DNA of 29,608 nt from Cellvibrionales bacterium UBA1963 (GTDB lineage: Bacteria; Pseudomonadota; Gammaproteobacteria; Pseudomonadales; UBA7434). The notes under the pieces are model-generated. The model did no database searches. It was not told where the DNA came from and saw nothing but the letters and a program-made list of their open reading frames with translations. Position numbers and translations under genes: made by a program. This document shows positions 24,648-29,608 of this stretch, piece after piece. The stretch spans positions 1 through 29,608 of the forward strand of contig DDED01000005.1 of NCBI GenBank assembly GCA_002336035.1. Direction: 5' to 3'. Position 1 is the first letter of the stretch. Each line of letters opens with the position of its first letter.

Positions 24648-25762
24648 GGCGCCACTGCTTCCCAACTGTCGAAACCGTATGGCTCATATATACCAAATAA
24701 AGCATTTTCATGCATGCCATAACCAATCTCGCCAGTGGATAATTCCCAGCGGCATAGCATTTCATTAAGGCCTTGAACTTCAGCAAACTGATCCGGATTC
24801 TTCATATCCCACTTCTGGCCCTCTACTTTTAAAGGCCCTTGATAACAACCCAGCGAGTGAACCTCGCCTGGCCTATAGCCAGAACCACCCAACAGATAAT
24901 TGGTCCTTAGTGGTGTGCCGACGGCAACGATATCTGAGTGCGCAAAGGTAAGAATAGTCTTGCTAATTTCGCGCGTACCCGGCTTGAAGGTAATTTCATG
25001 CTTAGGACTGCCAAGATGAATGACAGGCTCATCAATTCCATAGCGAGGCACTTTAACTGCCTCTTCTAACATCCGATTACCTTGAGCATCTTCATCGAAG
25101 TATACCTTAATCATATAATCTTCAAACTGCATTGGTATCCAATTATGAAAGTGACCAAACTTATCAAGCTCACGGTATTTCGATTTAATTCCTTCAGGCT
25201 CGCTCTCACCAACATTAGGTCTTACGCCCCATGAGTGATCGCGCGCACCCATCCAGCGGTCAGGCGTCACTTCATATCGCTGACCTGCAATCGTAATGTG
25301 CCCAGTGTAATTTCCTACCTGTGCAAAACGGGTCGTATGCTCAGTCAGGCGATTACCGGTTCGCCGATAAGTAACTGGCTCTTCTAAAGCAGGAACAAAA
25401 CCATCAAAGGTAATATCAAACGCGATATCCCATTCATTAGGCTCGCACCACATACGAATTTTTTTTAAGCCCTCAAGTACCTCAACCCCAAACGGACCTA
25501 CAGTTGTATCAAGACGATCGACACCTAATTCTCTCGACGCCCTGACCACATAATGATGATCACCGTGTGAAATCGTTACAAAAGCATCAAGCACGCCTAG
25601 GTTGGGGTACTGCCCCATTCCAGCAACCAAAAAAAGCTGATCGTCGCAGCCGTGGCAATTAAAATAATAGCGGTCATAGAAATTACGATCGCCAGTGTTA
25701 ACGTGATCAAAAGTATCGGGGGTCTGATGAGCGAGTAAATCATCTAATGGACTGAGAGGCAT
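24644..25762 (-). CDS. CrtC/AttH-like (lipocalin-type) protein of unknown function
   Basis: A 372-residue protein without signal peptide or membrane helix. It is rich in beta structure and has the motif DRWMGARDHSWGVRP at about residues 168-182, a hallmark of the CrtC/AttH/tocopherol-cyclase-like double-lipocalin families (and related DUF7064/7065 proteins). A second tryptophan/aromatic-rich strand set lies near residues 205-230 (GHFHNWIPMQFEDY). Members occur near P450 and steroid or lipid genes in marine bacteria and actinobacteria, but the substrate is unknown. AGGAGT precedes the ATG. It converges tail-to-tail with tag and overlaps it by 4 bp. The family call comes from motif recognition and is approximate. 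Confidence 0.7.
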   Translation of the reverse strand: MPLSPLDDLLAHQTPDTFDHVNTGDRNFYDRYYFNCHGCDDQLFLVAGMGQYPNLGVLDAFVTISHGDHHYVVRASRELGVDRLDTTVGPFGVEVLEGLKKIRMWCEPNEWDIAFDITFDGFVPALEEPVTYRRTGNRLTEHTTRFAQVGNYTGHITIAGQRYEVTPDRWMGARDHSWGVRPNVGESEPEGIKSKYRELDKFGHFHNWIPMQFEDYMIKVYFDEDAQGNRMLEEAVKVPRYGIDEPVIHLGSPKHEITFKPGTREISKTILTFAHSDIVAVGTPLRTNYLLGGSGYRPGEVHSLGCYQGPLKVEGQKWDMKNPDQFAEVQGLNEMLCRWELSTGEIGYGMHENALFGIYEPYGFDSWEAVAP

Positions 25763-25782
25763 AATTACTCCTGCTAATTATA

Positions 25783-25830
25783 AGTTTATTGGTTGAAATA
25801 ATAGTTTATTGTTAATTAAGTAAGCAATAA
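25783..25830. promoter_or_regulatory. possible operator cluster upstream of the CrtC-like gene
   Basis: In the 146-bp gap before this gene, AGTTTATTG occurs at 25783-25791 and 25803-25811 (20 bp apart, about two helical turns), and the inverted core CAATAA follows at 25825-25830, facing TTATTG across 13 bp. It is AT-rich and may include the promoter. Regulator unknown. Confidence 0.25.
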
Positions 25831-25908
25831 TAGTAATCGTTAGTATGAAGAAATTCGATTACACAAGGGAAAGTCACAACAAAGAAGAACGCCAGCAAAG
25901 TAAATGAG

Positions 25909-26547
25909 CTATGTGCGGTACCACTGGGGAATATTCACGCCTAGTGCACGTAGCATTTCATCAATCATTGATAAAGTTATTCCCCAAATGACATTGCCTT
26001 CATAGCGATAACAAGGCATTTCAATACGACGCTCGTTATAGTTCAATTCATAAATACTGCGATTCTGTAGCGCTGAAAAAAAACTCAGTGGCACCCATAC
26101 CGTGTCAGCAACTTCATGATTAGCCATTAAAGCGGGCTTATTTAACACTGAAAAGATATACGGTGTCACCACCATCGTGCTCGGAGTTGCCCTTTTACTG
26201 GTTTTAATATCCGATAACCTAGCAATACATTGTCCGTCGTTACCCCCGCTAACTGCAGAATCAAACGCGAGCTTATCAATATCAAAGCCCACTTCTTCAT
26301 GCATTTCACGTTTAGCAGTTGCCAGCCCATTTTTATCAACCGGCTCATAACGACCACCAGGAAAAGCCATATGACCAGACCAAGGATCACGTTCGTTTTC
26401 TGCGCGTTTAATGAGTAACACTGAGGCTTGTTCAGTATTAGCCTGATCAATGACGATAGCCACAGCTGAACGCTTCACCCATAAACGAGACAATGATTTT
26501 TTTGCTCGGTATGACGTTAACCGTTCGACTGTATTATTTAAACCCAT
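25909..26547 (-). CDS. Nudix hydrolase (CoA pyrophosphatase-like)
   Basis: A 212-residue pyrophosphohydrolase of the Nudix family. The Nudix helix is visible in AFPGGRYEP...TAKREMHEEVGFD (about residues 62-92) with the metal-binding REMHEEVG. DPWSGHMAFPGG upstream is typical of the NudL/CoA-pyrophosphatase-like group, which splits CoA or similar nucleotides, although the exact substrate varies. The box is a few residues longer than the textbook spacing, as in NudL. It lies 18 bp downstream of the TPR lipoprotein gene on the same strand and appears to be the last gene of the mrcB run. Confidence 0.88.
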   Translation of the reverse strand: MGLNNTVERLTSYRAKKSLSRLWVKRSAVAIVIDQANTEQASVLLIKRAENERDPWSGHMAFPGGRYEPVDKNGLATAKREMHEEVGFDIDKLAFDSAVSGGNDGQCIARLSDIKTSKRATPSTMVVTPYIFSVLNKPALMANHEVADTVWVPLSFFSALQNRSIYELNYNERRIEMPCYRYEGNVIWGITLSMIDEMLRALGVNIPQWYRT

Positions 26548-26565
26548 AATCGCGTCTCATTCTAT

Positions 26566-27012
26566 TTATTTCATCGAGGCTCTGAACTTTTTAATAGCAT
26601 CGAGCATTTGCAAATCATTGATCACTAATGACTGTGATTTTTTAAGCAATAAGTACGCTTGATCCGAGCGATTTTCTTTGAACCTTACTTGCGCTAAAGA
26701 AAAATATACCCGAGGATCTTGAGGTGATAAGCGGACAGCTCGCTCAATCAAGGCGCTAGCACGAGCCAATTGCTGATTAATTGAAGCTTCGCTAGCACTC
26801 ATCAATAATTGATCAACCGCATCATTACCTCCTGCAGAAATATTATGACTTGTTCTGGAGGGTAAAAGTATCGCACCCTCTTGAGCCGCCGGCGCTTCTG
26901 TATCGGTAATGGGATTTGCTGGTAATGTGATCGCGGGTTGTCGAGCTATATTATTAACACACCCATATAAAAAAATAAACGGCACAACAATAACAAGATA
27001 ACGTTTTAGCAT
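26566..27012 (-). CDS. TPR lipoprotein next to PBP1b (LpoP-like candidate)
   Basis: A 148-residue predicted outer-membrane lipoprotein. The signal peptide ends in the lipobox FLYGC with the lipidated Cys at residue 18 and no Asp at +2, favouring outer-membrane transport. A linker of about 60 residues rich in Pro/Ala/Thr/Ser is followed by a tetratricopeptide repeat: QLARASALIERAVRLSPQDP and YFSLAQVRFKENRSDQAYLLLKKSQ. The gene directly follows mrcB (56 bp). In Pseudomonas aeruginosa the PBP1b activator LpoP is also a TPR lipoprotein encoded next to ponB, so the same role is likely. This protein is shorter than LpoP, with about one and a half repeats. ATG at 27012 is used instead of a TTG five codons earlier. 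Confidence 0.8.
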   Translation of the reverse strand: MLKRYLVIVVPFIFLYGCVNNIARQPAITLPANPITDTEAPAAQEGAILLPSRTSHNISAGGNDAVDQLLMSASEASINQQLARASALIERAVRLSPQDPRVYFSLAQVRFKENRSDQAYLLLKKSQSLVINDLQMLDAIKKFRASMK

Positions 27013-27068
27013 AGTCTGCAATCTCAAGTATTAATTAAATAAATAAAGCCGAATTTAAAGGCTATCAA

Positions 27069-29339
27069 TTAAAGGCTGCAACTTTTTTCACCTGTTGGTT
27101 CACTGCCCACTATAAAAGGTAACTCAATCGCTGTTGAACAAAAACTTGCAGCCGGCTGTCCTGTTTTTAAATCAACCCAATGAAGATTTAAGCCCCTGAC
27201 TTGATGAGCACTCAATGATTTCCGACTCGCTGATTTAAACAAGGTTGTCCAGATAGGCAATGCGCCTGATGCACCCGTTAATTGAGTAGGACTATTATCA
27301 TCGTGGCCAAGCCAAACAACCGCCAACATATCGCCACTAAACCCTGCAAACCAGCTGTCTCTCAATTCACCCGATGTACCCGTCTTGCCGGCAACAGTAA
27401 ACCCTTGAGGCAATCTTTTCTTCGCAAACCGTGCGCTACCTTGCTCCGTCACATGCACTAAACCTCGCGTCACTAATGCAACGGCCTTTGGATCAAAGCC
27501 TGACTGAAGTTCAAATTGAAACCGCTCTAATGGTTGGTTATCTTTATCCAATACCGCGCGTATAGCTTTTAACGGCACATGATAACCACCACTGGCAACC
27601 GTTTGATAAAGCCCTATCAACTCCCATGGACTCAACTGTGTTGTGCCAATAAACAACGAAGGTACAGGATTTATCGTTCGGTCGAAACCTGAACGTTGTA
27701 AAGTATCAACAACCGTCTCAATTCCCAATTGATCACCCAGTCTAACTGTCGCCTGATTATACGACTTAGCTAATGCAGTAATCATGGGCACTTGACCGTG
27801 GTCTTGTCGGTCATAATTACGCGGTGACCAAAAACTATTATTATGTTCTATAGTAATTTCTTTGTCATCAATAAGCGTTGCTAAAGAATATTTACTTGGC
27901 TGCTCTAATGCTGCCAAGTAAATAAACGGTTTAATCGTCGAGCCAACGGAGCGATTTGCATCCAATGCACGGTTAAAGCCCGAGTAACGAAATTTCTTTC
28001 CTCCTATTAGAGCTAACACTTCTGCAGTTTTAGGTTGCGTTACAATGACCGCAGCCTGTAGTTGATCGTCAGCTAATTGATTAACCCCTAAAGTGACTGC
28101 GTGCTCGACACTGCGTTGAATACGCGGATTAAAGCTAGTGTAAATCTTTAACCCATTTGATGTTAAATCGTTTTGACTGTAAACCTGTCTTAATTGGCGC
28201 TTAACAAGATCAATATACGCCGGAAAAGCATAATGTGATTGACTTGACTTACCTAAATGCAGCGGTTGTGATTTCACCCAACTCACATCGTCCAAGGTCA
28301 ATAGATGTTGCTTACCCAATAAATCTAAAATACGATTTCTTCTTGCTAACGCACGCTCAGGGTGCCTCCATGGATTATAGTAATTTGGCCCTCGTATCAC
28401 TGCGACCAATAATGCCATTTGATCGACACTCAATTCCTTGAGTGGCTTATTAAAATAATGCTGGCTAGCCAAACCAAAACCGTGAATTGCATGGCCATCT
28501 GATTGGGCTAAGTACACTTCATTGATATAGGCCTCTAAAATGGCTTCTTTATCGTAATGTAGCTCTAACAGCAACGCCATTAACGCCTCTTTAATTTTGC
28601 GGCCAATACTCTGTTCTAACGTTAAGTAATAATTCTTAACTAATTGCTGAGTTATAGTCGATCCACCTTGCACAATTGCTCCGCTTTTAAAATTTTGAAT
28701 GGCAGCTCTTATTATGGATACGGGTGATACGCCTCGATGAGTATAAAAACGATGGTCCTCGACCGCCAATAAAATCGCAATCAACATAGGCGGCGCTTGG
28801 TTAATAGTCACCATAATCCTGTCTTCATTGTGCTGAGGATAAATGGCGCCTATTTCCATCGGCTCTAGCCTTAATAGTGCGAGTGAACGATTGTCAATCT
28901 GCCTCAATTGACTTAAACGTCGACCACTAAAGCTGACCTTCGCGCGTAGCGGGGACTCAACGCCATCCCAGAATCTGTGACCGCGCGTACTCATAGTAAA
29001 GTTATTGCCTTGACGCATATAACTACCCGGACGAGCTGAATTGGTTCGCTCGTAACCTAAGTCTGTTAACTCCTGCTCAAATTCAGAGGCAGATATCAAC
29101 AGGCCTTCATACAACTCTAATGGGCGAGCATACACACGGGCCGGCAACTGCCACTGCTTGTTGTCAAAACCACTGGTAATAGTCGCATCTAGATAAGCCA
29201 AGTAAGCCGCTAACAATAGGCTAACTACAATAGAAAATTTGATCAATAATGGGGTAAATAACAAGCTAATTGCGCGACGCAAAAAGCCCCGCCGCTTGAC
29301 CTTTTTTTGGGTCTTTATTTGCTTGCTTACTTTATTCAT
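27069..29339 (-). CDS. mrcB: penicillin-binding protein 1B
   Basis: A bifunctional inner-membrane peptidoglycan synthase. Numbering from ATG 29339 (756 residues): a short basic cytoplasmic tail, one membrane helix (about 25-52), a UB2H domain (about 80-140, with LYEGLLISASEFEQEL and GNNFTMSTRGHRFWDG), then the glycosyltransferase with EDHRF (catalytic Glu about 194), GGSTITQQL and the following KE/AYINEVYL motifs. The transpeptidase has SxxK (STIK, Ser about 467), SxN (SYN, about 526) and KTG (KTGTS, about 652). The frame also allows GTG at 29363. The UB2H domain is where LpoB/LpoP activators bind, which fits the TPR lipoprotein downstream. Start choice is the only uncertainty. Confidence 0.96.
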   Translation of the reverse strand: MNKVSKQIKTQKKVKRRGFLRRAISLLFTPLLIKFSIVVSLLLAAYLAYLDATITSGFDNKQWQLPARVYARPLELYEGLLISASEFEQELTDLGYERTNSARPGSYMRQGNNFTMSTRGHRFWDGVESPLRAKVSFSGRRLSQLRQIDNRSLALLRLEPMEIGAIYPQHNEDRIMVTINQAPPMLIAILLAVEDHRFYTHRGVSPVSIIRAAIQNFKSGAIVQGGSTITQQLVKNYYLTLEQSIGRKIKEALMALLLELHYDKEAILEAYINEVYLAQSDGHAIHGFGLASQHYFNKPLKELSVDQMALLVAVIRGPNYYNPWRHPERALARRNRILDLLGKQHLLTLDDVSWVKSQPLHLGKSSQSHYAFPAYIDLVKRQLRQVYSQNDLTSNGLKIYTSFNPRIQRSVEHAVTLGVNQLADDQLQAAVIVTQPKTAEVLALIGGKKFRYSGFNRALDANRSVGSTIKPFIYLAALEQPSKYSLATLIDDKEITIEHNNSFWSPRNYDRQDHGQVPMITALAKSYNQATVRLGDQLGIETVVDTLQRSGFDRTINPVPSLFIGTTQLSPWELIGLYQTVASGGYHVPLKAIRAVLDKDNQPLERFQFELQSGFDPKAVALVTRGLVHVTEQGSARFAKKRLPQGFTVAGKTGTSGELRDSWFAGFSGDMLAVVWLGHDDNSPTQLTGASGALPIWTTLFKSASRKSLSAHQVRGLNLHWVDLKTGQPAASFCSTAIELPFIVGSEPTGEKSCSL

Positions 29340-29502
29340 CAATTCAGTACTTGCTTTGAACACTATTGCAAATTAAGGTAATGGACTTGAAATTAACAAC
29401 TTCTGCTAAGCTCCTGAGAGTCAGCCAGCACGAATGCAATGTCGAAATACAATGCTATTCCCTAGGACTTAGTTAGCATAACTGGAGCAAGGCAATATTA
29501 CG

Positions 29503-29608
29503 ATGAGAAAATATCACGTTTATGGCATGGGTGCCGCCTTAGTCGATACAGAGGTGGAAGTAACTGACAATGATTTGGTAGCTATGGGTGTTGAGAAAGG
29601 CATGATGA
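29503..29608 (+). CDS. PfkB-family kinase, 5' fragment (adenosine kinase-like)
   Basis: The first 35 codons of a plus-strand gene that runs off the window. The N-terminus KYHVYGMGAALVDTEVEV, followed by MGVEKGMM, matches adenosine kinase-like PfkB carbohydrate kinases (KYHVYG.G.ALVDTE). An AAGG site lies 10 bp before the ATG. It is divergent from mrcB. The phosphate donor and active-site parts are outside the window, so only the family is called. Confidence 0.82.
   Translation, partial: MRKYHVYGMGAALVDTEVEVTDNDLVAMGVEKGMM

Overview
The window looks like a chromosomal segment of a free-living, probably marine, gammaproteobacterium. Four things point there: the ygfB-pepP / zapA-6S RNA-fau-rpiA neighbourhood typical of Gammaproteobacteria, a tkt-epd-pgk operon, a RapA-type RNA polymerase-recycling ATPase, and a PBP1b gene with a UB2H domain. 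A P450, a luciferase-like monooxygenase and a VPLPA-CTERM protein would suit an aerobic marine lineage (for example the Cellvibrionales/Spongiibacteraceae area), but that placement is an inference. There is no rRNA, tRNA, CRISPR array, transposase, integrase or phage gene, so this reads as ordinary core chromosome with a few accessory genes.

Layout. 1-2650: pepP and ygfB on the minus strand; pepP runs off the left edge and carries a long lysine-rich repeat tail. 2760-5350: plus-strand cell-division and metabolic block, with a clear sigma-70 promoter, a short TIGR02449/ZapB-like coiled-coil gene, zapA, 6S RNA, fau and rpiA. 5510-6770: a cytochrome P450. 6779-12159: minus-strand run tkt, epd, pgk, alpha/beta hydrolase. 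12509-16344: class I fructose-bisphosphate aldolase and rapA on the plus strand. 16359-19445: minus-strand paraoxonase-like lipoprotein, SLC13/DASS transporter and Prx5-type peroxiredoxin. 19630-21723: moaA and a luciferase-like monooxygenase. 21850-22497: a VPLPA-CTERM exported protein with a possible sigma-54 promoter, followed by about 0.4 kb of mostly non-coding DNA. 22934-24647: HIT protein (minus), then efpL and tag (plus). 24644-25762: a CrtC/AttH-like protein of unknown role. 25909-29339: mrcB (PBP1b), a TPR lipoprotein resembling LpoP, and a Nudix hydrolase, all minus strand. 29503-end: start of a PfkB-family kinase.

How the genes work together. RpiA, transketolase, Epd, Pgk and the aldolase link the pentose-phosphate pathway, lower glycolysis/gluconeogenesis and vitamin B6 synthesis (Tkt makes erythrose-4-phosphate, which Epd oxidises). 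The aldolase is the Staphylococcus FdaB-like class I type, divergent from the operon where related bacteria often have a class II fbaA. PBP1b with an adjacent TPR lipoprotein matches the PonB-LpoP synthase/activator arrangement of Pseudomonas. ZapA and 6S RNA connect to division and growth-phase control.

Most worth a second look: the histone-H1-like tail on PepP, the VPLPA-CTERM gene with its GG-N10-GC promoter, the LpoP candidate, the class I aldolase swap, the paraoxonase-like lipoprotein beside the dicarboxylate transporter, and the orphan P450 and LLM oxidoreductases. No clearly new multi-gene system was seen.
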